NCBI GenBank assembly: GCA_964557975.1
Contig: CAZLCG010000002.1
Coordinates: 68,445 to 132,444, forward strand
Reading direction: 5' to 3'
DNA length: 64,000 bases
Origin: Fimenecus sp964557975
Lineage (GTDB): Bacteria > Bacillota > Clostridia > Oscillospirales > Acutalibacteraceae
The position numbers and the translations under genes were made by a program. Shown here piece by piece: positions 23,558-31,822 of this stretch. The first letter of the stretch is position 1. Each line of letters starts with the position of its first letter. Under the pieces are notes generated by a model. The model was not told the origin of the DNA. It made no database searches and saw only the letters and a list, made by a program, of their open reading frames with translations.

Positions 23558-23854
23558 ATGGATAAACATTCAACTATCATTTTAGATTTAACAGGCTGTA
23601 AAAATCACTTTGACATACACGAAAGAATTAAAACGGCTTTTGAATTTCCTGACTGGTTCGGTCACAGCTGGGACGCATTCTGGGACTTAATACGAACCGA
23701 TGTTTCGGCTGACAAAGTCGTTATTAAGGGCGAAAAAACACTTCCCGACAATCTGAATAAGGACGTAAAAGAGATACACAGGATTTTAGACCAAACTATT
23801 GAATTTACACACAGATTGGATTTGTGCGATTTTTCCTATGAAGTAATCGACTGA
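23558..23854 (+). CDS. barstar-family ribonuclease inhibitor
   Basis: 98-residue immunity protein. It follows the barstar pattern: strand 1 (TIILDLTGCKN), helix IHERIKTAFEFPDWFG, then HSWDAFWDLI, where the two aspartates align with barstar Asp35 and Asp39 that plug the barnase active site, and a final strand FSYEVID. AGGAGG precedes the ATG ten bases after the ribonuclease stop, so both proteins come from one message, giving immediate protection. A terminator follows at 23903. Confidence 0.92.
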   Translation: MDKHSTIILDLTGCKNHFDIHERIKTAFEFPDWFGHSWDAFWDLIRTDVSADKVVIKGEKTLPDNLNKDVKEIHRILDQTIEFTHRLDLCDFSYEVID

Positions 23855-23902
23855 AATATTTGCATCCGCACCCTAAAAGTATAAGAAATTAAGTCTAACA
23901 AA

Positions 23903-23941
23903 AGCAGGAATTGGCCAAATGCGGCTGATTCCTGCTTTTTT
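23903..23941 (+). terminator. terminator of the barnase-barstar operon
   Basis: AGCAGGAAT and ATTCCTGCT form a 9-bp stem followed by TTTTTT. Confidence 0.88.
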
Positions 23942-23958
23942 CAGCAAAGTATTTTGCT

Positions 23959-24045
23959 TTATATGTTTTCTTCTTTTTTAATGCCGAAAATCAATCTTAA
24001 CAATCCGCCCAGAATTTTCGGACTCTTAACTACAACTACTTTCAT
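23959..24045 (-). CDS. spoVM: stage V sporulation protein SpoVM
   Basis: SpoVM is a 26-residue amphipathic peptide in B. subtilis that recognises the curved forespore membrane and anchors the SpoIVA coat basement. Here a 28-codon ORF starts MKVVVVKSPKILGGLLR and ends IKKEENI, aligning with MKFYTIKLPKFLGG of B. subtilis: short strand, Pro-Lys, helix with GG, charged tail. GAGGAGG lies eight bases before the ATG. Its place after rsgA-thiN is the conserved Firmicute position of spoVM. It overlaps nothing else and is followed by the convergent barstar terminator. Confidence 0.9.
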   Translation of the reverse strand: MKVVVVKSPKILGGLLRLIFGIKKEENI

Positions 24046-24056
24046 AGCAAGCCTCC

Positions 24057-24212
24057 TCAACAAGATTTGCACAGCGCGATGCCGCTGATTATAAGCGACA
24101 GCGAAAGCACCACTACCAAATAGCGCGCGGGAATAATGAATGCAAGAGTAAGCCCTAAGCCGAGAACCGCAAACACTATTCCGATACTGATTTTCTGCTT
24201 TCTTTTACTCAT
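24057..24212 (-). CDS. 51-residue membrane protein upstream of spoVM
   Basis: Small ORF starting MSKRKQKISIGIVFAVLGLG, with two hydrophobic segments (about residues 9-27 and 31-47) separated by Pro-Ala-Arg-Tyr, and ending ALCKSC. The ATG has an AAAGGCGG site. The stop TGA is embedded in the spoVM ribosome-binding site (TGAGGAGG), so translation of the two is probably coupled. I know no family for it. Position between thiN and spoVM suggests co-expression with spoVM; a sporulation role is only a guess. Confidence 0.7.
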   Translation of the reverse strand: MSKRKQKISIGIVFAVLGLGLTLAFIIPARYLVVVLSLSLIISGIALCKSC

Positions 24213-24268
24213 ACCGACACCGCCTTTCAATGCTATTACACTATATGCAAAAAGGCAAGTATGTGTTA

Positions 24269-24910
24269 TTAAAATGTTTTGGAAACCTCCATTACCAACG
24301 CTAAACCGTCTGAAACGGTTATTTTCCCCGTTTCGCCGACTATCTCGTTGCTTGTGCCGAAGCCGCCCTGATACGGCGAAAGGATGTAATTTTTAAGCGG
24401 ATAGAAAAATCCCTCAAGAGTAACCGTACAGCTTCCCGCGTAGGCGAATACAGAAACATACTGCTTATTGTTTGCAACAGTACGGGATTCATCCTTTAAT
24501 GCGTAAATACGGTGGTTTTCATCAATAAGCATTACGTTAACGCCGCGCTGTTTAAAGCAAGCCAAAAGGCTTAAATTCGCAAAGCTGTGGTCATTTCTGC
24601 CGCCGAGACCGCCGATTATAAGGATTTCGGAAAAGCCCCTTTTAAACGCCTCATTTACGCAAAATTCCGTATCTGTACAGTCTTTGATCGGGCTGAGAGC
24701 AATAATTTCGGAATCGGTATCAGGCTTATCAAACGAGTCAAAATCACCGATTAAAAGGTCGGGCTTGTTTCCCGCCTCAATACATTTAACAAAGCCTGCG
24801 TCGGCGGCTATTAAAAAATCGTCGCAAAGCGCATTTTTTCCGATAATATCGGTGTTTTTAATTTCACCTGCCGCAACAATTACCGCGCGTTTATTTTTTA
24901 CAAGTTCCAT
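24269..24910 (-). CDS. thiN: thiamine diphosphokinase
   Basis: Makes thiamine diphosphate from thiamine and ATP. The 213-residue protein shows ADAGFVKCIEAGNKPDLLIGDFDSF (nucleotide/metal-binding DFDS), DCTDTEFCVNEAFKRG, IIGGLGGRNDHSFANL and the C-terminal thiamine-binding beta domain ending SDGLALVMEV. Its ATG lies within the end of rsgA (13-bp overlap), with the AAAGGA of that end directly adjacent, so translation is coupled to rsgA. The order rpe-less prkC-rsgA-thiN-spoVM is conserved in Firmicutes. Confidence 0.93.
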   Translation of the reverse strand: MELVKNKRAVIVAAGEIKNTDIIGKNALCDDFLIAADAGFVKCIEAGNKPDLLIGDFDSFDKPDTDSEIIALSPIKDCTDTEFCVNEAFKRGFSEILIIGGLGGRNDHSFANLSLLACFKQRGVNVMLIDENHRIYALKDESRTVANNKQYVSVFAYAGSCTVTLEGFFYPLKNYILSPYQGGFGTSNEIVGETGKITVSDGLALVMEVSKTF

Positions 24911-25779
24911 TCCTTTATGTCCTTAACCTCATTGTAAAGAGTAACATAGCTGTTGTGTCTTGATTTTGCAATTTTGCCCTCTTTCAGCGCTTCCAAAACA
25001 GCGCAGCCCCTGTCGCAGGTATGCGAGCAGGAATTAAATCTGCAATTATCCAAATAAGGCTTAAAATCTCTGAAGCAGTACGGCAGCTCATCCTTCAAAA
25101 TTAAATCGGTTTTGTCAATTTCAAAAGAGGAAAAGCCCGGCGTATCGGCAATATAACCGCCGCAGACCTTAAAAAGCTCCGCCTGCCTTGTGGTGTGCCT
25201 GCCCCTGCCCAATTTATCGCTTATCTCGCCCGTTTTAAGCAGAAGGGTTTTGTCAAGGTTATTTAAAAGCGATGTTTTGCCCACGCCCGAATTGCCCGTA
25301 AAAGCGCTTATTTTATCTTTAAAAACGCTTTTTACCTCGTCGATCCCCTCGCCTGTTTCGTTGGAAACAGGTATAACCTTAAAGCCTGCAAGAGAGTATA
25401 TTTCATACAGCCCATCGGCAGATGACAAATCAGCCTTTGAAATAACGATAATCGGCTCAATACTTTTATGCTCCGCAACGGCGGTCAGCTTGTCAATTAC
25501 GAGCGTTGAGGGCTTCGGCTCGACCGTTGAGGCGACAATAATCAGATTATCAATATTGGCAACGGGAGGTCTTGTAAGCGAATTCTTTCGAGGGCATATT
25601 TCGTCAATTGTATTTTCGGCGTTTTCGTTTACGGTAATTCCAACCTTGTCGCCGACAAGAGGGGTGATTTTTTCTTTTCTGAAAACTCCCCTCGCCTTAC
25701 ATTCATATACCGCATTGGCGGCTTCAACGTAATAGAAGCCGCCAATACCCTTTATAATTGTTCCGTGTAAATTTACCAT
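24898..25779 (-). CDS. rsgA: ribosome small subunit-dependent GTPase A
   Basis: Circularly permuted GTPase that checks late 30S maturation. In 293 residues it has an N-terminal OB fold (GTIIKGIGGFYYVE), then the G motifs in permuted order: G4 ISKAD, G1 TGNSGVGKTSLLN, switch-I RGRHTT, G3 ADTPGFSSF, and a C-terminal zinc knuckle (CRFNSCSHTCDRGCAV). It begins two bases after the prkC stop. In B. subtilis (CpgA) the protein is phosphorylated by PrkC, consistent with their adjacency. Confidence 0.97.
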   Translation of the reverse strand: MVNLHGTIIKGIGGFYYVEAANAVYECKARGVFRKEKITPLVGDKVGITVNENAENTIDEICPRKNSLTRPPVANIDNLIIVASTVEPKPSTLVIDKLTAVAEHKSIEPIIVISKADLSSADGLYEIYSLAGFKVIPVSNETGEGIDEVKSVFKDKISAFTGNSGVGKTSLLNNLDKTLLLKTGEISDKLGRGRHTTRQAELFKVCGGYIADTPGFSSFEIDKTDLILKDELPYCFRDFKPYLDNCRFNSCSHTCDRGCAVLEALKEGKIAKSRHNSYVTLYNEVKDIKEWNL

Positions 25780-25780
25780 A

Positions 25781-27922
25781 TTATCCGAAGGTTAAAATAA
25801 TAGTTTCATTTGTGCTCATCGTATAGCCTTCTTCGGGAGATTGGCTTATTACAACGCCCGAGGTGGTGTTCTTACCGTCCCCGTCAACACAGGTAATATT
25901 TGTAAATCCCGAATTATTAAGCTTTGAAACCGCCGTTGCATAATCAAGCCCTATAACGCTTATCATTGCTACCTTTTCATCATAATCCGTTTTTGTAATA
26001 TTTGTAACCGCTTCCGACGACGGTTTGGTAAAGTCGATATTACCTGTCATAACCGTCTGACCGTCAATTTTAACGGTAAAGGTATTATCGGTTCCCTTGC
26101 CGGTTATCTGAATCTGCTTCGTTCCGCCCGAAAGAAGAACGTCGTCGTAGGTTGCATATACGTCGCTGTTAAGATAAACCTTCATCTGCTTACTGTCGCC
26201 CGACACGGTTTTAGGCAGGTCGACGGAGATTGTAACGGTGCTTTCGGCAGGAACGCCCGTGCTTACATAAATCGTAACGGCAGAACCGCTTTCAGCTTCG
26301 CCTTTAGGGTCATAATCCACAACCGTACCCTTTTCCTCGGCGCTGTCGCTTTCAATAACGGTTACGGTAAAGCCCGAACTTTTAAGAAGCTCGGTTGCGA
26401 TTTCCTTGCTGTAGCCCGTGACGACGGGAACACTGACCGCATTGGGATTTTGGTCTGTTGAAACATAGATTGTAACAAGCGATCCCTTTTCGGCGTAAGA
26501 GCCTTCCGCGGGATAAGAGTCGAAAACAATTCCCGCTTCAACATTTTTATCGTATGAGGTGATGATTTTAACAGTAAATCCGCTTTGCTTTAGCTTAGAT
26601 TCAGCCTCGTTGGCTGTAAGACCGATAATACCCGTAATAAGAACGCTCGAGTCGTTATAAGCGATTCCCAATTTAACAGTCTTACCCTTTTTAACCTTGG
26701 TTTCGGCGTCGGGAGTCTGCGTAAGGACTTCGCCCGCTTCAGCGTCGGTAGAGAATACAGACTCGGTTTCAAAGGTGAAATTATCGGTATATTCGGAATT
26801 TGTAAGAATATCGTCGGAATAATTCATTCCGATAAAATTCGGCACAACAATCTTATGCGTATTCCTGTAAACAAGAATCCCGACAAAAATCGCTATAATT
26901 ACGACTATTCCCGCGACAGTGCCTAAAAGGATGGGCAGGGTTTTGCTTGCTTCCTTCTCTTCCTCATCGTCCTCGGCGGGAACGGCGTCCGTATTGTTGG
27001 CAGGCTTGACGGGAACGGACGTACCCGAAGCGCCCTGCTTAACAAATTTTGTGGGTTCTTTGTCGACAAAATAGCTGTAATTAAATTTTATTTGAGGGTT
27101 GCGCTTGAACTCGTCGATGTCAAGCATCATTTCAGCCGCGGAATGATAACGGTTGTTAGGATTTTTCTGCATGGCGCGCAAGGTAATCTGTTCAAGCCCC
27201 AACGGGATTTCGGGATTTATTTCTCTGGGCGGCTTAGCCTCCTGCTGAAGCTGCATAATGGCTATGGAAACGGCGCTGTCGGATTGGAATGGCAGCTCGC
27301 CCGTGAGCATTTCGTACATAACCACGCCTACGGAGTAAATATCCGCTTTTTCGTCGGTTATCTCTCCCCTCGCCTGCTCGGGGCTGATATAGTGAACAGA
27401 GCCTATGGCGTCCTCGGTCATGGTTCTTGTATCGCTTCTTGAAAAACGTGCTATGCCGAAATCCGTAACCTTAATTGTTCCGTCCTGCAAAAGCATAATG
27501 TTCTGCGGCTTAATGTCACGGTGAACGATTCCCTTATCGTGAGCGTGCTGAAGCGCTAAAAGAATCTGGCTTACAAAATGAACCGCTTCTTTCCAGTTTA
27601 TAATCTTCTGCTGTTCAATATATTCTTTAAGGGTTATGCCCTCGACATATTCCATAACAATATACTGAAGCCTGTCTCCGAAGCTGACGTCGTAAACCTT
27701 TACGATGTTCGGATGAGAAAGCACCGCAATCGCCTTTGATTCGTTTTTAAAACGGCGGCGAAATTCCTCATTGGAGAGAAGCTCCTCTTTTAATATCTTA
27801 ACCGCAACAATGCGGTCGTCTATATTGTCGTACGCTTTATATACGACAGCCATACCGCCTACCCCGATTATTTCTCTTATTTCATAACGCCCGTCAAGTC
27901 TTTTACCACAATAATTTTCCAT
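25781..27922 (-). CDS. prkC: PASTA-domain serine/threonine kinase
   Basis: Membrane kinase that senses muropeptides and beta-lactams through PASTA domains; in B. subtilis it triggers spore germination. The 713-residue protein comprises a kinase domain (G-loop GVGGMAVVYKAYD, Lys in VAVKILKEE, IVHRDIKPQN, VTDFGIARF, GSVHYISPEQARGE), an acidic juxtamembrane part, one transmembrane helix (LLGTVAGIVVIIAIFVGILVY, about 333-353), three tandem PASTA repeats, a roughly 80-residue beta-rich insert (VSVDLPKTVSG...) and a fourth PASTA repeat at the end. The cognate phosphatase gene prpC lies 13 bp upstream. Confidence 0.97.
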   Translation of the reverse strand: MENYCGKRLDGRYEIREIIGVGGMAVVYKAYDNIDDRIVAVKILKEELLSNEEFRRRFKNESKAIAVLSHPNIVKVYDVSFGDRLQYIVMEYVEGITLKEYIEQQKIINWKEAVHFVSQILLALQHAHDKGIVHRDIKPQNIMLLQDGTIKVTDFGIARFSRSDTRTMTEDAIGSVHYISPEQARGEITDEKADIYSVGVVMYEMLTGELPFQSDSAVSIAIMQLQQEAKPPREINPEIPLGLEQITLRAMQKNPNNRYHSAAEMMLDIDEFKRNPQIKFNYSYFVDKEPTKFVKQGASGTSVPVKPANNTDAVPAEDDEEEKEASKTLPILLGTVAGIVVIIAIFVGILVYRNTHKIVVPNFIGMNYSDDILTNSEYTDNFTFETESVFSTDAEAGEVLTQTPDAETKVKKGKTVKLGIAYNDSSVLITGIIGLTANEAESKLKQSGFTVKIITSYDKNVEAGIVFDSYPAEGSYAEKGSLVTIYVSTDQNPNAVSVPVVTGYSKEIATELLKSSGFTVTVIESDSAEEKGTVVDYDPKGEAESGSAVTIYVSTGVPAESTVTISVDLPKTVSGDSKQMKVYLNSDVYATYDDVLLSGGTKQIQITGKGTDNTFTVKIDGQTVMTGNIDFTKPSSEAVTNITKTDYDEKVAMISVIGLDYATAVSKLNNSGFTNITCVDGDGKNTTSGVVISQSPEEGYTMSTNETIILTFG

Positions 27923-27935
27923 AACGCACTCTCCC

Positions 27936-28664
27936 TTAATATGCTATTGCAACAACTGTAATATTATCGCCGCCGCCGTTGTCGTTCGCCTTATTAACAA
28001 GCAAATCGGCAACCTCATAATACGAATTGTTTTCTATTATTTTTGTAAAATCTTTTTCGTCAACGTAATTTGTAAGCCCGTCTGTGCAGATAAGCAAAAT
28101 ATCGTTATCCGAAAGTTCGGTATCGCAATAATCAACCTTTATTTCGGCTTCAACGCCCAAGGCTCTTGTAATTATGTTTTTGCGCGGGTGGTTTTTAGCC
28201 TCTAAAGGTGTAATCTCTCCCGTTTCAACCATTTGCTGAACGACCGAATGATCCCTTGTAAGCTGGGAAAAACCGCCTTGCGAGAGCAAATACGCTCTGC
28301 TGTCGCCCGCGTGCGCAATATAAGCAACGCCGTCGGTAACGACCGCGCACACGACGGTGGTACCCATACCCTCAAGCTCTGAGTTGGCGCGGCTTATGTC
28401 ATAAACGCTGATGTTAGCCGCATTTATAGCGGAGACGAGCATATTTTTAATTGATTTGGGGCTCATTCCGACCCGATATGACGAGGTAATCTGCTCGGAA
28501 ATGATTTTAACGGCAGTTGACGAAGCGACGTTACCGCCCGCGACGCCTCCCATACCGTCGCAAACCACAGCCCATGCAACGCCGCCGGACAGCTCGCCCG
28601 CAGCATAGGAATCCTGATTTGAACTGCGTTTTTTACCTATATCGGTTTTGGCAACAATTCTCAT
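27936..28664 (-). CDS. prpC: PP2C-type serine/threonine phosphatase
   Basis: Soluble metal-dependent phosphatase that reverses PrkC phosphorylation. 242 residues with KTDIGKKRSSNQDSY, VCDGMGGVAGGNVAS (metal-binding DGMGG), VAYIAHAGDSRAYLL, LTRDHSVVQQMVETGEI, LLICTDGLTNYV and GGGDNITVVAIAY, all in the family order. It heads the prpC-prkC-rsgA-thiN-spoVM stretch, 87 bp downstream of rlmN. Confidence 0.97.
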   Translation of the reverse strand: MRIVAKTDIGKKRSSNQDSYAAGELSGGVAWAVVCDGMGGVAGGNVASSTAVKIISEQITSSYRVGMSPKSIKNMLVSAINAANISVYDISRANSELEGMGTTVVCAVVTDGVAYIAHAGDSRAYLLSQGGFSQLTRDHSVVQQMVETGEITPLEAKNHPRKNIITRALGVEAEIKVDYCDTELSDNDILLICTDGLTNYVDEKDFTKIIENNSYYEVADLLVNKANDNGGGDNITVVAIAY

Positions 28665-28751
28665 ATAATGCTTTCTCCTTAAAAGAGGCTTCGCCTCGCC
28701 GTTTAAAATTTACAGCTTTTAAATCGGAGCGGCGCTCCTGCTCAACGCAGG

Positions 28752-29789
28752 CTATATTCCGTTGTATTTTTCCGCCCTCAGCTGACCGCAGGAGGCGTTT
28801 ATATCGCTTCCGAGAGTACGCCTTACAGTTACGGCAAAGCCGTTCCTTTCGAGTATGGATTTAAACCTGTTTAACCGAATGACGCTGCTCTTTTCATAAT
28901 TGTTTTCCCTGACATTATTGACGGGAATGAGATTTATATGACACAACATGCCTTTAAGCTTTTGGGAAAGCTCGCGCGCGCATTCGTCGGTATCGTTAAA
29001 ATTTCCGATCATAGCATATTCAAACGATATACGCCTTGAGGTTTTTTCAGTGTAATATCTGCAAGCCTTTATAAGCTCGTCAATGTGCCATTTATTATTT
29101 ACGGGCATTGATCGGGAACGGATATAATCGTTCGGCGCGTGCAGAGAAACGGAAAGCGTAAGCCCTAATTTCTTATCGGCAAGGTCGTATATTCTCGGCA
29201 CAATGCCACAGGTAGAAAGCGATATGCGGCGCATGCTTATGTTAAGACCTTTTTCGTCTGTAACAAGCTCTAAAAAGCGCATAACGTTGTCGTAATTGTC
29301 AAGCGGCTCGCCAGTACCCATAAGCACAACGCGCGAGATTTTTATATTCAAATCCGCCTGAGCCGTATAGATTTCGGAAAGCATTTCGCTCGGTGTTAAA
29401 TTTCTTTTAAAACCGCCGATTGCGGAAGCGCAAAAGGAACAGCCCATTTTACAGCCGAGCTGGGTTGAAATACAGACAGTATAGCCGTATTTGTATTTCA
29501 TAACCACGCACTCAATGTATTCGCCCTTTGAAAGCTCAAACAGGTATTTAACTGTTTCGTCAAGCTTTGATACAAGCTTTGTGTCAATCGTGCAGTTTCT
29601 TATTTCGTAATTTTCCGAGAGCTTCTCTCTTAATTCCTTTGAAAGATTGGACATTTCCGAAAAATCACGCGCGCCTTTTTCATACAGCCACGAATAAATC
29701 TGCGCTGTTCTGTACTCGGGCAGACCTGATTTTCGGACTTCGTTTGAAAGCTCTTCAAAATTCAGCGAGCGAATATCGGTTTTACTCAA
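28752..29789 (-). CDS. rlmN: dual-specificity 23S rRNA/tRNA methyltransferase RlmN
   Basis: Radical-SAM enzyme that methylates C2 of A2503 in 23S rRNA and of A37 in some tRNAs. 345 residues: N-terminal helical domain (DIRSLNFEELSNEV), the [4Fe-4S] motif CKMGCSFCAS, GTGEPLDNYDNV, SLHAPNDYIRS and a C-terminal ITLRRTLGSDI-like end (VTVRRTLGSDINASCGQL) with the acceptor Cys of CGQL. I start at the TTG at 29789, eight bases after GGGAG and one base past the rsmB stop. Confidence 0.96.
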   Translation of the reverse strand: MSKTDIRSLNFEELSNEVRKSGLPEYRTAQIYSWLYEKGARDFSEMSNLSKELREKLSENYEIRNCTIDTKLVSKLDETVKYLFELSKGEYIECVVMKYKYGYTVCISTQLGCKMGCSFCASAIGGFKRNLTPSEMLSEIYTAQADLNIKISRVVLMGTGEPLDNYDNVMRFLELVTDEKGLNISMRRISLSTCGIVPRIYDLADKKLGLTLSVSLHAPNDYIRSRSMPVNNKWHIDELIKACRYYTEKTSRRISFEYAMIGNFNDTDECARELSQKLKGMLCHINLIPVNNVRENNYEKSSVIRLNRFKSILERNGFAVTVRRTLGSDINASCGQLRAEKYNGI

Positions 29790-29790
29790 C

Positions 29791-31071
29791 TTATTTTCTC
29801 CCAAATACCGCTATAAAGAATCCGTCGGAATTATTTATATGCGGCATTAAAGTTTTGTAATCTTCCTTCTTATAAAACGACGGGCTGCAGGAAAGGAATC
29901 TGTCGCAAACGCCTTCGTTTTCTTTTTTGTTTAATGAGCAGGTTGAATAAACAAGCAACCCGCCATGCTTTAAATAAGAGGATGAATTAACTAAGATATT
30001 ATACTGTAATTCGCACAATTTGTCAACGAATCCCAAATCCTTATAGCGTATTTCGGGCTTTCTGCCTATTATGCCGAGCCCCGAACACGGAACATCGCAC
30101 AGAACTCTGTCGGCGGATTCGGCAAGCTCAGGGTTAATAACGGACGCGTCGCCCCGTCTTGCTTCGATAATATCTATACCAAGCCTTTTTGCGCCTTCCG
30201 AAATAAGCCTTGTGCGTTGTTCGTACAAATCAAAGGCAAGGATCCTGCCCTTATTGTGCATAAGCTCGGCGGCGGTAAACGCCTTACCTCCGGGAGCGGA
30301 GCAAACATCAATTAACGTAGTGTTTTCCTTAACGTCAAGCGCATTTACGCACAGAGCGGACGAGGTATCCTGAATATGGAAAAGACCGTTTTTATATGCC
30401 GTAAGGCTTTCGAGCGAGCCCGAATGTTTAATTTCAATATGACCGTCAACCTCATTGATTTTTTGCGCTTCAATGCCCTCGCTGCGAAGTACTGAAATCA
30501 ATGAATCGGTATCGGTTTTAAGCGTGTTGACCCTCGCTCTGAGAGCTGACGAGCCTAAAGAGCGGGAAAGGATGCCTTCAGCGTTTTCAGTGCCGTAATC
30601 ATCGCAAAAATGCCTTACAAGGGGTTCGGGGCAAGAGTAGCGTATACTCATATCATAATAAATATTGTCGGTTTCGGGATATTCAATATCGGCTTTTGAA
30701 GCCTTCCTCAAAACGGAATTGACAAGCCCCGAAGCGTATTGACAGCCGTTTTTCTTTACAAGCTTTACACTTTCGTTTACAGCGGCGGACGCGGGGATTT
30801 TATCCATAAATTTAAGCTGATATGTACCCATTCTCAAAGCCGTGAGTACCTCGGGCTTTAATTTTCTTAAAGGCTGCTTGAGGAATGACGATAAATAAAA
30901 ATCGAGCGTGATTTTTCTCTCGGTAACGCCGTAAACGAGTGCGGTTACAAAGGAAGCGGACGCCGCCGATTTATTATTTTGGGAGATATAATAATCCAAT
31001 GTTAAATTTGAATAAGCCCTGTCACGTTCGATTTTATTTAAAATTTTAAAGGCAAGCTGTCTGTCGTCCAT
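29791..31071 (-). CDS. rsmB: 16S rRNA (cytosine-967-C5)-methyltransferase
   Basis: SAM-dependent rRNA m5C methyltransferase, 426 residues. An N-terminal NusB-like RNA-binding domain (QLAFKILNKIERDRAYSNL) precedes the catalytic domain with SAM motif I VCSAPGGKAFTAAEL, CDVPCSGLGIIGRKPEI (structural Cys) and YSTCSLNKKENE (catalytic Cys). It lies between the zinc peptidase and rlmN with short gaps, in the conserved def-fmt-rsmB-rlmN order. Confidence 0.96.
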   Translation of the reverse strand: MDDRQLAFKILNKIERDRAYSNLTLDYYISQNNKSAASASFVTALVYGVTERKITLDFYLSSFLKQPLRKLKPEVLTALRMGTYQLKFMDKIPASAAVNESVKLVKKNGCQYASGLVNSVLRKASKADIEYPETDNIYYDMSIRYSCPEPLVRHFCDDYGTENAEGILSRSLGSSALRARVNTLKTDTDSLISVLRSEGIEAQKINEVDGHIEIKHSGSLESLTAYKNGLFHIQDTSSALCVNALDVKENTTLIDVCSAPGGKAFTAAELMHNKGRILAFDLYEQRTRLISEGAKRLGIDIIEARRGDASVINPELAESADRVLCDVPCSGLGIIGRKPEIRYKDLGFVDKLCELQYNILVNSSSYLKHGGLLVYSTCSLNKKENEGVCDRFLSCSPSFYKKEDYKTLMPHINNSDGFFIAVFGRK

Positions 31072-31083
31072 AATTTTGCTCCG

Positions 31084-31812
31084 TCAGCGCCTTTTGTTGT
31101 TGGCAAGCAGCAAAAGCCTCAATAGGTTTGCCGCGGTTACCGCAAAGGACGCAACGTAAGTCATCGCAGCGGCGGATAAAACCTTTTTTGTGCCTTTAAG
31201 CTCGTTATCCGAAAGCATACCCGCGCTTTCAATTATTTTAACAGCCCTGTTGCTTGCGTTAAATTCAACGGGAAGCGTCACAAGCTGAAAAAGCATTATA
31301 AAAATATAAAGAAAAATGCCGAAATAAACAAGACTTGAAAAGCCTAAAATAAGCCCCAAAATTGCAATAGGTATTGCCGCCTGTGAGCCGATTTGGGCAG
31401 GCTTTAAAATTGTATTTCGGATTTTAATAGGCATATACCCTTCGGCATGCTGAACGGCATGACCGGCTTCATGGCAGGCTATACCGACAGCGGCGACGGA
31501 ACAGCTGCCGTAAACGCCGTCAGACAGCCTGATAACATTATCTCTCGGGTCATAATGATCCGTGAGCTTGCCGTGAATCCTTTCAATTCTTACGTTATTT
31601 ATGCCGTTGCGTCTTAAAACCTCTTCAGCCGCCGCTGCGCCCGTTATTCCGCGCATATTATTTATCCTTGAATAATGTCTGTAGGTTGAATTAACCCTCT
31701 GCTGCGCAATCAAAGAAAGGATAATAACGGGAACAACAAGCAGAAAATAATAGTAATAATAGCCGCTCATACCCGAGCCGTAATAAGAGTAAACATATAA
31801 AAACGACAGCAT
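31084..31812 (-). CDS. membrane zinc metallopeptidase (PF04298)
   Basis: 242-residue membrane protein with the zincin motif HEAGHAVQHAEGY, a preceding VIRLSDGVYGSCSVAAVGIA stretch, an N-terminal hydrophobic anchor rich in Tyr, and two C-terminal transmembrane segments (AILGLILGFSSLVYFGIFLYIFIMLF region). It is the uncharacterised zinc-dependent peptidase family found in Firmicutes between fmt and rsmB. ATG at 31812 is six bases after GAGGTG; the same GAGGTG contains the fmt stop region, so the two genes are coupled. Confidence 0.88.
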   Translation of the reverse strand: MLSFLYVYSYYGSGMSGYYYYYFLLVVPVIILSLIAQQRVNSTYRHYSRINNMRGITGAAAAEEVLRRNGINNVRIERIHGKLTDHYDPRDNVIRLSDGVYGSCSVAAVGIACHEAGHAVQHAEGYMPIKIRNTILKPAQIGSQAAIPIAILGLILGFSSLVYFGIFLYIFIMLFQLVTLPVEFNASNRAVKIIESAGMLSDNELKGTKKVLSAAAMTYVASFAVTAANLLRLLLLANNKRR

Positions 31813-31822
31813 TTTAAACACC

